In this document: one piece after another, positions 1-8,263 of the stretch | Layout of the letters: each line of letters opens with the position of its first letter | Position numbering within the stretch: the stretch's first letter is position 1 | Assembly: GCA_964628455.1 (NCBI GenBank) | Contig: CAZVPD010000052.1 | Location: 1 to 21,757, forward strand | DNA length: 21,757 nt | Direction: 5' to 3' | Origin: JAQVWU01 sp964628455 | GTDB taxonomy: Bacteria > Bacillota > Clostridia > Oscillospirales > CAG-272 | Notes under the pieces: generated by a model | Told to the model about the DNA's origin: nothing | The model's database searches: none | Seen by the model: the letters and a program-made list of their open reading frames with translations, nothing else | Program-made: the position numbers and the translations under genes

Positions 1-393
1 CTCGAAGTCAAAGACAATATACCTGATATGACCGGAGACAAAGAGCGTATTGAACGGGTAATCATCAATATCATATCAAATGCCATTAAATATACCAAAA
101 AGAACGGGAAAATAGATATTCGTGCCGTTTCGGTTGAAAATGATATAAAAATCCATGTCAGAGATAACGGCACAGGTATTCCCGAAGCGGATTTAGGACG
201 TTTGTTTGAACGGTTTTATCGTGTTGAAAAATCAAGAACCTCAGATACGGGAGGGACCGGTCTTGGTCTTGCCATTGCAAAAGAAATCGTCGAAGCGCAC
301 GGAGGGACCATAAACATAAAAAGCAAATTGAATATCGGCACCATCGTAACCATTGTTTTACCCATAAAAACGAGGCTTAAAGAAAATGTATAA
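1..393 (+). CDS. walK: Sensor histidine kinase, C-terminal ATPase part (WalK-like), 5' end outside window
   Basis: Open from the first base in the frame ending at the TAA at 391-393. The 130 visible residues are the HATPase_c domain of a two-component histidine kinase. The N-box (NIISNAIKYT), G1 box (DNGTGIP), F-box (LFERFYRVEKSR) and G2 box (GGTGLGLAIAKEIV) are all present, so ATP binding looks intact. The sensor, HAMP/PAS and phospho-accepting His regions lie upstream of the window. The name WalK (YycG) rests on the two following genes, which look like YycH and YycI, the usual WalK partners in Bacillota; the domain alone would fit any HPK of this class. The next gene starts 8 bp before this stop, so the two are probably translationally coupled. 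Histidine kinase: certain. WalK: likely. Confidence 0.8.
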   Translation, partial: LEVKDNIPDMTGDKERIERVIINIISNAIKYTKKNGKIDIRAVSVENDIKIHVRDNGTGIPEADLGRLFERFYRVEKSRTSDTGGTGLGLAIAKEIVEAHGGTINIKSKLNIGTIVTIVLPIKTRLKENV

Positions 394-1942
394 AGCACAG
401 CCGTATCAGAGCAAAAAAAACATCATAGTTCTGATTACATATATAAACATCTTTATCTGTGCCGTATTATTTATCAGCATGATCATATTCGCTTCGGCAT
501 ATATTATAAAATCACAATATTTTATGCTGAATGAAAACGATGTGCTTCCTGTCGATACTCTGCTTATATTAAAACAAGGAAATCCTGAGATTACCGACAA
601 TTTTAATGTATCTTTCATAATCCCCGAATTTATCGGATTGAGATTTAACGATAAAACGATTGCAATAACCGGAAACAATGATATCACCAAGGCATTCTAT
701 CTCACTATTTCGGAAAATATTCAATATATATTCGGCAGCCGATATTTTTATGATAAGAAGGAATTTCAGGACGGGGAAGCAGTCTGGAGTGATTGCCTTT
801 CGGCAGACAATTATATTTATTTGAAATATCCGGCGGAAATGCCTGCGGGTGTTATAAATGCATTTTTTAACGATGAGAAAATCGTAACCACTGCCGTTTT
901 ACCCGAAAACGGCATTGTTTTTATAAAAGAAATGTTTTTGTTATTTGATTATTACGGAGACGAGACTTACGGCATCCATGCTGTCGCAAGGGATAATATC
1001 GGAAATATAACGGTATTTGAATATAATTATATCAACACCGAACCACGGCAGTATTTTAAAATCGAAGGAATTTTATCGTATTTTGGAAATAATACATTTC
1101 CCGAATATAAATTTGCGGCATCTTTACAGCCGGATTCCGATTTGAAACTTCCTCTTCAATCAGCCGGAGTCATTTTCGATGGGGATATTCCCGCACGTGA
1201 CATCCTTGTTTCTAATATCAACGATAATAGTTTCTCCGGAATCTCGGCTGAATATATATTAAAACAATTCGGATTCAATCCCGACAAACTGAACAGTTTC
1301 ATCAATACGGAAGGAACGCTTGTTTTTATCGAAACACACGGGGAGCTTGAAATTCTGTCGGATAAAATCATTTATAACGCAAGTGCCGTCGACGGCGGTC
1401 TTGATATATCCGATTATTTAAGTTACGGTATTTATAACGGTGATTATGATATTTTTGAAATCATTAAGGCAACAGGCGTTATCATTGACTCAATAAGAGA
1501 AACAGACAAAGGATTTCTGGGCGGTGACGCCGGATTAAGGGTCAGTGATATTTTATTCGACAGCGAAAACAACAGCCTGATAATAAACTATAAATATTAT
1601 TATGATAATATTATAATAGATTCGGCAGAAGGTGACTTTTACGCGTGCCGTTTTACCGTTCATAAGAATAAAATAACCGGTATTTATATGAATTCTGTTC
1701 AAATAAACGGTTTATCGGATTTTAAAACAAATTATCCTCAATTATGGATGCTTGATAAAATAGGAAGTCTTATAAAAAGCACAGAACCGGGTGAAATGCG
1801 TCTCGCTTATCTGATTCAACCCGGTGTCGAGGGAACATATTCGACAAAGTGGATATATACGGCAGAAGCCGATTCGGTTTTTTTCAATGATACAACCGGG
1901 ACCGATGAAAACGAAACGGGAAATAACAATGAAATGGATTAA
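386..1942 (+). CDS. yycH: YycH-like membrane-anchored regulator of the WalK kinase
   Basis: A 518-residue protein with a short basic N-terminus, one hydrophobic segment at about residues 13-40, and a long extracytoplasmic part rich in Tyr, Asn and Ile. This is the single-pass, mostly external layout of YycH. A FGFNPDKLN stretch near residue 295, followed by a ‘G-x-L-x-I’ segment, resembles the ‘F-x-NPD … G-x-L’ region of clostridial YycH-type proteins. In Bacillus, YycH forms a membrane complex with YycI and modulates WalK; that role is inferred here from gene order. The protein is longer than Bacillus YycH (about 455 residues). The ATG overlaps the kinase stop by 8 bp and the next gene's start by 14 bp, indicating one transcript. 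The acidic tail is low complexity. The family call rests on context plus weak similarity. Confidence 0.65.
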   Translation: MYKAQPYQSKKNIIVLITYINIFICAVLFISMIIFASAYIIKSQYFMLNENDVLPVDTLLILKQGNPEITDNFNVSFIIPEFIGLRFNDKTIAITGNNDITKAFYLTISENIQYIFGSRYFYDKKEFQDGEAVWSDCLSADNYIYLKYPAEMPAGVINAFFNDEKIVTTAVLPENGIVFIKEMFLLFDYYGDETYGIHAVARDNIGNITVFEYNYINTEPRQYFKIEGILSYFGNNTFPEYKFAASLQPDSDLKLPLQSAGVIFDGDIPARDILVSNINDNSFSGISAEYILKQFGFNPDKLNSFINTEGTLVFIETHGELEILSDKIIYNASAVDGGLDISDYLSYGIYNGDYDIFEIIKATGVIIDSIRETDKGFLGGDAGLRVSDILFDSENNSLIINYKYYYDNIIIDSAEGDFYACRFTVHKNKITGIYMNSVQINGLSDFKTNYPQLWMLDKIGSLIKSTEPGEMRLAYLIQPGVEGTYSTKWIYTAEADSVFFNDTTGTDENETGNNNEMD

Positions 1943-2936
1943 AATAACTGCGGTTCTTGCAGTTTTGCTTATTGTCGTCAACATATTTCTCATTTATAAT
2001 CTACTGAGGCAGTATTCAAACACATCGCTGATTGATCCGGGATCAATCACTCAAACAGTCCGTCTGCTTCGCAATGCGGATATTTATATTTCGGAAAGCA
2101 TTATACCCCGAATTAAACCCGATTATACTATTTTTGAAGGGCCTTTTTTCACCGATTTAGAGGAATATTATATCAATACCGCGCTTTTATTGTCGGGAAA
2201 TAAAAACCCCGATGATTTTACACTGTATATGATCAATAACGGTATAAAAATAATTGAAAAGGATGAAAGCGAAGTATTCGAATTTTATAATGACGATATA
2301 TTTTCTTTTCTGTATATGAGCAAAAACCGGGTATCTTCCGATCTGTTTGAATATATTAAAGATGAAAATGATATTATATACGATTCCGGAACCGATCCCA
2401 AAAAAAGCAACGAGGTAAAGGAAATAGAAAAATCAGTCAACATAAAATTTTTCGGTGAATATATCCTGAAGAACAGAAAATCACCGAATGAAAACCATAT
2501 GCAGGCGGAGATTACGAAATTATACTATAATCCGGATAAAAATTTTCATCTGGCGGAATGTATCGAGACTTTAAACGGACTCCCGATCTATAAAAGTACG
2601 GCAGACTGCATCATTTACGAAGACACAGTCGTTTATGCCAGGGGGAATATTATTTTTACGAATGCGGGAAACAGCTATAATACCGAATTATATGATCCTC
2701 TTTCCGCTTTGTTTGATGAAAAAGCATATATAGAAAAACAACGGTCAGAACCGATAAGCGATGAAATAAAAAGCACGGTGGAAATCATGACCATTACGGA
2801 ACTCAGATGCATTTACTGCATCAGCTGGAATGCCGACCGTTCAAAATATTATCTGATTCCTTCATGGTATATCGAATACAACGGTAATCTTGTCAGAATA
2901 AGAAATGCAGTGAACGGAAACATCTATACAATATGA
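1929..2936 (+). CDS. yycI: YycI-like membrane-anchored regulator of the WalK kinase
   Basis: A 335-residue protein when started at the ATG at 1929. I prefer this to an upstream in-frame ATG because it follows a purine-rich GGGAAA stretch, overlaps the preceding stop by only 14 bp, and gives an N-terminus of a few basic residues followed by one hydrophobic helix (about residues 4-25, with LAVLLIVVNIFLIYNLL). The remainder should be extracytoplasmic. The C-terminus has a ‘P-x-W-Y-I-E-Y-N-G … N-A-V-N-G-x-I’ arrangement like the end of YycI/YycH-fold proteins, where a strand pair carries ‘W-x-I-E-x-x-G’. YycI pairs with YycH through the membrane helix to control WalK in Bacillus; here that role is inferred from position and topology. 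It is somewhat longer than Bacillus YycI (about 280 residues). No walJ or htrA homologue follows. Confidence 0.62.
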   Translation: MKWIKITAVLAVLLIVVNIFLIYNLLRQYSNTSLIDPGSITQTVRLLRNADIYISESIIPRIKPDYTIFEGPFFTDLEEYYINTALLLSGNKNPDDFTLYMINNGIKIIEKDESEVFEFYNDDIFSFLYMSKNRVSSDLFEYIKDENDIIYDSGTDPKKSNEVKEIEKSVNIKFFGEYILKNRKSPNENHMQAEITKLYYNPDKNFHLAECIETLNGLPIYKSTADCIIYEDTVVYARGNIIFTNAGNSYNTELYDPLSALFDEKAYIEKQRSEPISDEIKSTVEIMTITELRCIYCISWNADRSKYYLIPSWYIEYNGNLVRIRNAVNGNIYTI

Positions 2937-2964
2937 TCAAAAAAAACTTTCTTTTAAATATGTC

Positions 2965-2993
2965 TTCTAAAGATACGTAATGTATGATATAAT
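2965..2993 (+). promoter_or_regulatory. Candidate sigma-A promoter for murA
   Basis: A perfect TATAAT at 2988-2993 lies 17 bp after a poor -35 match (TTCTAA, 2965-2970). It sits in the 175-bp gap between yycI and murA, about 120 bp before the murA start. A separate promoter for murA is plausible, but read-through from the wal operon cannot be excluded since I see no terminator in this gap. Confidence 0.4.
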
Positions 2994-3111
2994 AAACGTA
3001 TTGCAACACCCCGGAAATGATGCCGTTAAACGAACGTCTGTTATAAACGGTTATTATACCGAACGAAGGTACAAGTTTCTGATCAAATATAAGAGGTGGG
3101 AAAACCGAGTT

Positions 3112-4401
3112 ATGGAAAGAATTATAATGAATGGCGGTAATCCGCTTGTCGGTTCTGTGGAAGTCAGCGGCATGAAAAATGCAGCGCTTGCCATTATAAT
3201 GGCGAATATACTGGTTGAAGATAAATGCATCATAGAAAATCTTCCGGATATCAACGACGTAAAAGTTTCACTGGATATATTGCAATATATGGGAATGACC
3301 ATACGCCGGATCAATCGGACCACAGTTGAAATCGATTCGACTTATGTTGCCGCAGGCTCATCCCCGTATGAACTGGTCCGAAAAATGAGGGCATCCTATT
3401 ATATCCTGGGAAGCGAGCTCGGAAGATTCGGCCGCGCTTATACCGCATACCCCGGCGGATGTGACTTCGGAGTACGTCCCATCGACCAGCATATCAAAGG
3501 ATTTGAAGCGCTCGGAGCCACGGTAAGTGTTGAGGGGGGATATATCGAAGCAATTACCCGCAACGGAGTGATCGGGAACAATATTTACTTCGATGTAAAT
3601 ACGGTCGGAGCGACTATAAATGTTATACTGGCTGCATCGCGCGCCAAAGGGACGACGGTTATCGAAAATGCAGCAAGAGAACCTCATGTCGTCGATGTGG
3701 CAAACTTTCTGAATACCTGCGGAGCTAAAATAACAGGGGCGGGAACCGACACGATAAAAATAAAGGGGGTTGCAAAACTCCACGGCTGCTCGTATGCCAT
3801 TATACCGGATATGATTGAAGCCGGAACATTTATGATAGCGGCAGCTGCAACAAAAGGCATGCTTCGCATCAATAACGTTATTCCGAAACATCTTGAATCC
3901 ATATCCGCCAAACTGGAAGAAATGGGTGTTGATATAGAAGAAGACGATGATTACGTTATTGTATCGCGCAAAGGAGACCTTGAACGTGCGAATGTAAAGA
4001 CGCTGCCGTATCCGGGGTTCCCGACCGACCTTCAGCCTCAGATGTGTGCTCTTTTATGTCTGGCAAACGGCATCAGCCTTCTTAACGAAAGCGTTTGGGA
4101 CAATCGTTTTCGCTATGTTCAGGAACTTAAACGAATGGGTGCAAATATAAAAGTTGACGGGAGAACCGCCATCATCGAAGGGGGTATGCCTTTGTCGGGC
4201 GCCCAGGTACGCGCAATGGATTTAAGAGCGGGAGCCGCACTTATCATCGCCGGATTGTCTACCGACAGCAAGACGGAAATTGAAGAGATCAATCACATCG
4301 AACGCGGTTATGACAATATTGTGGGAAAACTTCACGGTGTGGGGGCTGATATTAAAAAAATATATATTCCCGAACCGGAACCCTACGAAAAGGCAAACTG
4401 A
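3112..4401 (+). CDS. murA: UDP-N-acetylglucosamine 1-carboxyvinyltransferase (MurA)
   Basis: Catalyses the first committed step of peptidoglycan synthesis in the cytoplasm: enolpyruvyl transfer from phosphoenolpyruvate to UDP-GlcNAc. Started at the ATG at 3112 it has 429 residues, the normal MurA length; an upstream in-frame ATG at 2980 would add 44 unrelated residues, whereas AAGAGGTGGG at 3091-3100 is a good ribosome site for 3112. The key residues are visible: Lys22 in SGMKNAA, the PEP-binding loop YPGGCDFGVRPID with catalytic Cys117 (the fosfomycin target, so a Cys-type and probably drug-sensitive enzyme), Asp306 in FPTDLQPQ, and the late Arg in HIERGYD. The EPSP-synthase-like double domain is complete. 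It lies directly behind the WalK/YycH/YycI genes, a sensible neighbour for a wall-control system, though this adjacency is not the Bacillus arrangement. Confidence 0.97.
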   Translation: MERIIMNGGNPLVGSVEVSGMKNAALAIIMANILVEDKCIIENLPDINDVKVSLDILQYMGMTIRRINRTTVEIDSTYVAAGSSPYELVRKMRASYYILGSELGRFGRAYTAYPGGCDFGVRPIDQHIKGFEALGATVSVEGGYIEAITRNGVIGNNIYFDVNTVGATINVILAASRAKGTTVIENAAREPHVVDVANFLNTCGAKITGAGTDTIKIKGVAKLHGCSYAIIPDMIEAGTFMIAAAATKGMLRINNVIPKHLESISAKLEEMGVDIEEDDDYVIVSRKGDLERANVKTLPYPGFPTDLQPQMCALLCLANGISLLNESVWDNRFRYVQELKRMGANIKVDGRTAIIEGGMPLSGAQVRAMDLRAGAALIIAGLSTDSKTEIEEINHIERGYDNIVGKLHGVGADIKKIYIPEPEPYEKAN

Positions 4402-4542
4402 TAATGATGAATAAAAGCAGATATCATTGATATGAGATAAATGTTTACCGATCGCGGAAAACGGTTCATTTACGGCAAAAAAAGGTGTTTTCTGAGAAAA
4501 AAGCAACGGGCATAAACCGGATTGAAATAAAAGCGTTACAGA

Positions 4543-4571
4543 CTGCCGGTCCGTCACCTGATGCCCGGCAG
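4543..4571 (-). terminator. Hairpin just past the radical SAM gene stop (weak terminator candidate)
   Basis: CTGCCGG at 4543-4549 and CCGGCAG at 4565-4571 form a perfect 7-bp inverted repeat with a 15-nt loop, starting 5 bp beyond the stop of the minus-strand gene. No run of T follows on either strand, so intrinsic termination is uncertain. It may instead protect the 3' end of the transcript. Confidence 0.35.
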
Positions 4572-4576
4572 CTGTT

Positions 4577-6160
4577 TCATAGAATGATTCGGGTGTAGTA
4601 AATCCCGGCCGTGCGGTCGATCAGATATACCTGATCCGGTTCGAATTCAAAAATGTGCGCTTCAAGCGAGGCAGTATGCACACTGAACCCGTTTAATTTA
4701 CTTTCGGCAATAAATTCTTTTTTAGCTTTTTCGGCTATATTTCCGTCATACTGTCCCGCACGAAGATATGACGGATATCTGCCGGTTTCATGAAGCAGAT
4801 AATCGAGGCGCAGATATGCCGAGAGCAGCCCGGGATCCAAAACCTTTCCCGCATAATCATATAACAGCTCGCGAAGTTTATTTTGTGATGCGGATGAAAA
4901 GTCTTCCGGTAAAGCGGATGCGATCCCTTCATAGAATTTAAACGGCGAGTTGATATTTTTTAATATGAATTTCATTGTGTTTTCAAATCCCCGGCTGCTA
5001 TATCGCTCAGAAACCTCCGCAATTCTGCCGAGACGATGAAGTTCCTCATAACTTATATCACGGCTGTATAAAACAGTATAAGGGGGCTCGGGACTAAATA
5101 CGATGCCGTATTTTCCCGCATCAGAGCGCAGCTGTGATCCGGGAAGCAGTTTTAAAAATCCGAGCTGCAGCATATGACACACGGATTGTACCTGATCAAA
5201 GGATACGGCAAACCGGCTGTATGTTTCATACGGCAGTCCGGCTATTAAATCACAATGAATGTGTATATTGCCTTTTTCAAAGATGCGCCGGGTATTTCCC
5301 AGTATCATCGCAGTATCCATACTGCGCCGGCAGGCTTTCAGCGTTTCCGGGTTCGTGCTTTGAATGCCGATTTCAAGCTGGATTTTATCTTTCGGGAATT
5401 CCGATAACAAATCGATCGTTTCTTCATCAAGCAGTTCTGCGCATATTTCAAAATGATATTTCAAACGGAATTCATTTCCGGTAAGCGCCCGCCATATTTT
5501 CTTTGCGCGTTCTATGTCGAAATTAAAAGTTCGGTCAACGAATTTCACTATTTTAATGCTTCCCTGCAGCTTTTCGAATTCCCTCAGGTCGGACAAAGTT
5601 TTTTCGGCTGATTTGGCACGTATTCCGTCAGTCAGGGATGAAAGACAGAAAGTGCAGCTGAAGGGGCAGCCGCGGCTTGATTCGTAATACACGATCGAAC
5701 CGCCGGGAGCAGTTTTATATGAGATACCCGTATCGGTGAATTTTTTATAAATCCCTCCGTCGATTATACGGACGGAAGACCCGTGATGAACCAAATCAAC
5801 CAAAGCGTCTTCGCCTTCACCCCGGATAATATAATCGATATACGGATGCCCGATAAAAAAATCGTCTCTTTCAAAAGAAATCTCCGGTCCGCCGAAAACT
5901 ATTTTACATTCGGGACGTAAAATTTTTAATGCCGATGCATATCGGTATAGTTCGTTTATATTCCAGATATATGCCGAGAATCCGTATAAATCGGCATTCT
6001 CGGCATATAAATCGAATAAAACGGAATCGCGTTTGTCTTTCAGATTCCGTTCGATCAGACAAGTTTCCGATCCCGAGTTTTGCAATGCGGTTTTAAGACA
6101 GCGGACGGCCAGATTCGTATGTATATATGAGCTGTTTAATGCGAAAAGCACTGTTTTCAA
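4577..6160 (-). CDS. B12-binding-fold radical SAM protein, DUF4080 type
   Basis: A 527-residue protein with the three-part layout of DUF4080-type radical SAM enzymes. An N-terminal Rossmann-like B12-binding fold covers about residues 1-130 (start MKTVLFALNSSYIHTNLA, with FGGPEIS and RGEGEDAL). A radical SAM barrel follows, with the [4Fe-4S] ligands Cys165, Cys169 and Cys172 in the CX3CX2C motif RGCPFSCTFC. A long C-terminal part is the DUF4080 region. No DxHxxG cobalamin-ligand motif is visible, so B12 may bind base-off without His, or not at all. The substrate is unknown. The start is TTG (6158-6160): no ATG fits, and AAAGGA lies 9 bases upstream of it. It stands alone, convergent with murA and divergent from nagA. 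Family certain, reaction unknown. Confidence 0.88.
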   Translation of the reverse strand: MKTVLFALNSSYIHTNLAVRCLKTALQNSGSETCLIERNLKDKRDSVLFDLYAENADLYGFSAYIWNINELYRYASALKILRPECKIVFGGPEISFERDDFFIGHPYIDYIIRGEGEDALVDLVHHGSSVRIIDGGIYKKFTDTGISYKTAPGGSIVYYESSRGCPFSCTFCLSSLTDGIRAKSAEKTLSDLREFEKLQGSIKIVKFVDRTFNFDIERAKKIWRALTGNEFRLKYHFEICAELLDEETIDLLSEFPKDKIQLEIGIQSTNPETLKACRRSMDTAMILGNTRRIFEKGNIHIHCDLIAGLPYETYSRFAVSFDQVQSVCHMLQLGFLKLLPGSQLRSDAGKYGIVFSPEPPYTVLYSRDISYEELHRLGRIAEVSERYSSRGFENTMKFILKNINSPFKFYEGIASALPEDFSSASQNKLRELLYDYAGKVLDPGLLSAYLRLDYLLHETGRYPSYLRAGQYDGNIAEKAKKEFIAESKLNGFSVHTASLEAHIFEFEPDQVYLIDRTAGIYYTRIIL

Positions 6161-6162
6161 AT

Positions 6163-6190
6163 TTGTAATTCCTTTATTAACATGTATAAT
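6163..6190 (+). promoter_or_regulatory. Candidate promoter for nagA
   Basis: TATAAT at 6185-6190 follows TTGTAA at 6163-6168 with 16-bp spacing. The -10 box sits between short inverted ACATG/CATGT arms (6180-6197). It lies in the 129-bp divergent gap between the radical SAM gene and nagA, so those arms could be an operator, but they are only 5 bp each. Confidence 0.4.
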
Positions 6191-6289
6191 ATCATGTATC
6201 CTTTAAAATCCGGACAGACATTATGGTTTAAAAAAGTATAGACCGATCTGTTTATGCAGATATCCTATCGGAGGAGCAAAAAAAGAAAG

Positions 6290-7477
6290 ATGAATAATAA
6301 AATTCTGTTTGTTAATTTTAAAGTTATCGACGGCGGGAAAATAAAAAGAGGTATGCCGGTCTACATCGAAAACGAAAAGATAAAAACGGCTCCTCCGAAT
6401 CCGGGTGAGGATGTCACTGTTGTTGACGGAAATGACATGAAATATTTATCCGCGGGATTCATCGACATTCATACGCACGGAGGCGGAGGCTTTGACTTCA
6501 TGGATGCCGATCCCGCCGAATACAACGCGATTGCACGACATCATGCTTCATACGGCACAACGGCACTGTATCCGACGACGGTATCCGCTTCACGGGAAGA
6601 ACTTGTCATGTCGGTGAAAGCGTTTAAAGAAGCTAAAAAACTCAAAGGCGGAGCGTCTTTACTGGGGTTGCATCTTGAAGGACCCTATCTTGCGATGTCG
6701 CAGAAAGGTGCAATGGACCCGAAATATATACGTGACCCGATCCCCGATGAGTATATGGAGTTATGCGGTATTTCCGATGATATCAGACGAATAACACTGG
6801 CGCCCGAACTTCCGGGAGCCGTTGAATTGTGCAAGTATCTGAATAATCGGGGTATCATCGCTTCAATCGGTCATACAGATGCGATTTGTGCCGATGTCAT
6901 AAATGCGTTTGAGACAGGCGGCTGCCGTCTGATGACTCATCTTTATTCCGCAATGTCCATGACGCGCAGAATCGGTATAAACCGTTTCGGCGGAGCCGTC
7001 GAAGCAGCCTATCTTTTGGATGACATGTATGTGGAAGTTATCGCAGACGGAGTTCATCTGCCGGAGGAATTGCTGAAACTCATATATAAAATTAAAGGCG
7101 ATGACCGTATCGCATTGATTACGGATTCCATGCGCGGTTCGGGCATGGAGCAGGGTTCTACCGCTATTTTAGGAAGCCGAAAAAACGGCAATATAGCTTT
7201 AATCGAAGACGGAGTTGCGAAATTACCGGACCGCACCGCTTTTGCAGGCAGTATTGCAACGGCTGACCGACTGATCAGAACGATGATCCATACTGCTGGT
7301 ATTCCTCTTGAAAGCGCCGTGAAAATGATGACCGAAGTCCCCGCGAAAATCATGGGTGTTTTCGGAGAACGCGGAAGTCTGGAGACCGGAAAATACGCCG
7401 ATATGATCATTTTCGATGACAATATCCGTATATCCATGACGATGACCGAAGGGGAAGTGATTTTCGGCAACTGCTAA
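6290..7477 (+). CDS. nagA: N-acetylglucosamine-6-phosphate deacetylase (NagA)
   Basis: An amidohydrolase that removes acetate from GlcNAc-6-phosphate to give glucosamine-6-phosphate, linking amino-sugar use and wall recycling to glycolysis and UDP-GlcNAc synthesis. With the ATG at 6290 it is 395 residues long, normal for NagA; GGAGGAG at 6270-6276 serves this start, while the in-frame ATG at 6254 precedes that site. Visible residues are the metal-pocket pair His61/His63 (DIHTHGGGG), the metal-bound Glu130 (LHLEGPYL), His195 (IGHTDA), His217 (THLYSAM, a variant of the usual THLFNAM) and catalytic Asp279 (ITDSM). No nagB, PTS or GntR-type regulator gene is adjacent. Its last four bases overlap the 3' end of the convergent methyltransferase gene. 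Confidence 0.94.
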   Translation: MNNKILFVNFKVIDGGKIKRGMPVYIENEKIKTAPPNPGEDVTVVDGNDMKYLSAGFIDIHTHGGGGFDFMDADPAEYNAIARHHASYGTTALYPTTVSASREELVMSVKAFKEAKKLKGGASLLGLHLEGPYLAMSQKGAMDPKYIRDPIPDEYMELCGISDDIRRITLAPELPGAVELCKYLNNRGIIASIGHTDAICADVINAFETGGCRLMTHLYSAMSMTRRIGINRFGGAVEAAYLLDDMYVEVIADGVHLPEELLKLIYKIKGDDRIALITDSMRGSGMEQGSTAILGSRKNGNIALIEDGVAKLPDRTAFAGSIATADRLIRTMIHTAGIPLESAVKMMTEVPAKIMGVFGERGSLETGKYADMIIFDDNIRISMTMTEGEVIFGNC

Positions 7478-8247
7478 ATCCGGTTTTGACGGAAAATTTC
7501 ATATGCGAGTATGGATGCCGCCGATGCCGCCGACAAAGCTGCCTGAAAAGGACGGCCGTAATCGAGTTTTACCGACATATCCGCCATGTCAAGCAGAGAT
7601 CTTGAAATACCGCGCTTTTCACCGCCTACGATCAAAAATATCGGAAAACGCAGATCGGTTTCATAAACCGATACTGCGTCTTTTTTTTCGGCACATACGA
7701 TTTTATATCCCGCTTTTTTAAACAAAACGGCAGCTGCGGTTCCTTCCGATAGAAACATAGGCATCCGTTCCGACGCTCCGGCAGATGCCCGGCAAACAAC
7801 ACCGGCTGCTCCCATCCAGTTTCTCGGAGACAAAACTACTCCGGCAGCGCCGGCAGCATATATCGTTCGGAGTGCGTATCCGAAGTTATAGGGATCTTCG
7901 ATTCCCTCAAGCATTACATAAAAAATATCCGGCAAAATATTCCCGGTAAGCGGCGGCAGGCTGCGGTCTCCGCATACAGCAATGATGCCGCCGTGCGTAT
8001 TTCCGACTGTCAGGCTGTCTATCACCGCAGGTTCTGCCGGCTCTATAGAAAATCCGATTTCGGAGGATTTATCTTTTAAAAAATTCAATTCTCTTTGCTT
8101 CGAACGGGTCTTCGAGATATCGAACAGTATTTTTTCGATTGGCCGTTCGTTTATTTTTGCTTCGCGCGCTGCAATGAGCGAACGTATAGAGACCATACCC
8201 TCTAATATATTCGAAGGTTGAAATTTATCCGTTTCTTTTTCAGGCAT
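7474..8247 (-). CDS. TrmH/SpoU-family RNA 2'-O-ribose methyltransferase
   Basis: A 257-residue protein. The N-terminal third (to about residue 90) resembles the substrate-binding domain of SpoU enzymes and ends in THGGIIAV, the usual ‘THQG’ region. The C-terminal SPOUT knot carries motif 1 (DPYNFGYALRT, residues 118-128, with Asn121 and Arg127), motif 2 (IVGGEKRGIS, 206-215) and a motif 3 region (ALSAASAASILAYE, 237-250). The typical motif 3 Asn (SLNVSVAA) is absent, so activity or specificity may differ from RlmB. The likely substrate is rRNA or tRNA 2'-OH with S-adenosylmethionine as donor. It is the last gene of the ppx-ppk operon, 16 bp after ppk, with AAAGGA at a 6-bp spacing. Its 3' end overlaps nagA by 4 bp. 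Confidence 0.85.
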   Translation of the reverse strand: MPEKETDKFQPSNILEGMVSIRSLIAAREAKINERPIEKILFDISKTRSKQRELNFLKDKSSEIGFSIEPAEPAVIDSLTVGNTHGGIIAVCGDRSLPPLTGNILPDIFYVMLEGIEDPYNFGYALRTIYAAGAAGVVLSPRNWMGAAGVVCRASAGASERMPMFLSEGTAAAVLFKKAGYKIVCAEKKDAVSVYETDLRFPIFLIVGGEKRGISRSLLDMADMSVKLDYGRPFQAALSAASAASILAYEIFRQNRI

Positions 8248-8263
8248 ATTTTATCCTTTACCA

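Noticed and set aside
3358..3891. 177-codon open frame antisense to murA
   Set aside because: Shadow of murA: no ribosome site, no recognisable domain, Cys/Ser-rich composition from antisense codons.
5134..5484. 116-codon open frame antisense to the radical SAM gene
   Set aside because: Lies wholly within a well-supported gene and translates to low-similarity Arg/Cys/Phe-rich sequence.
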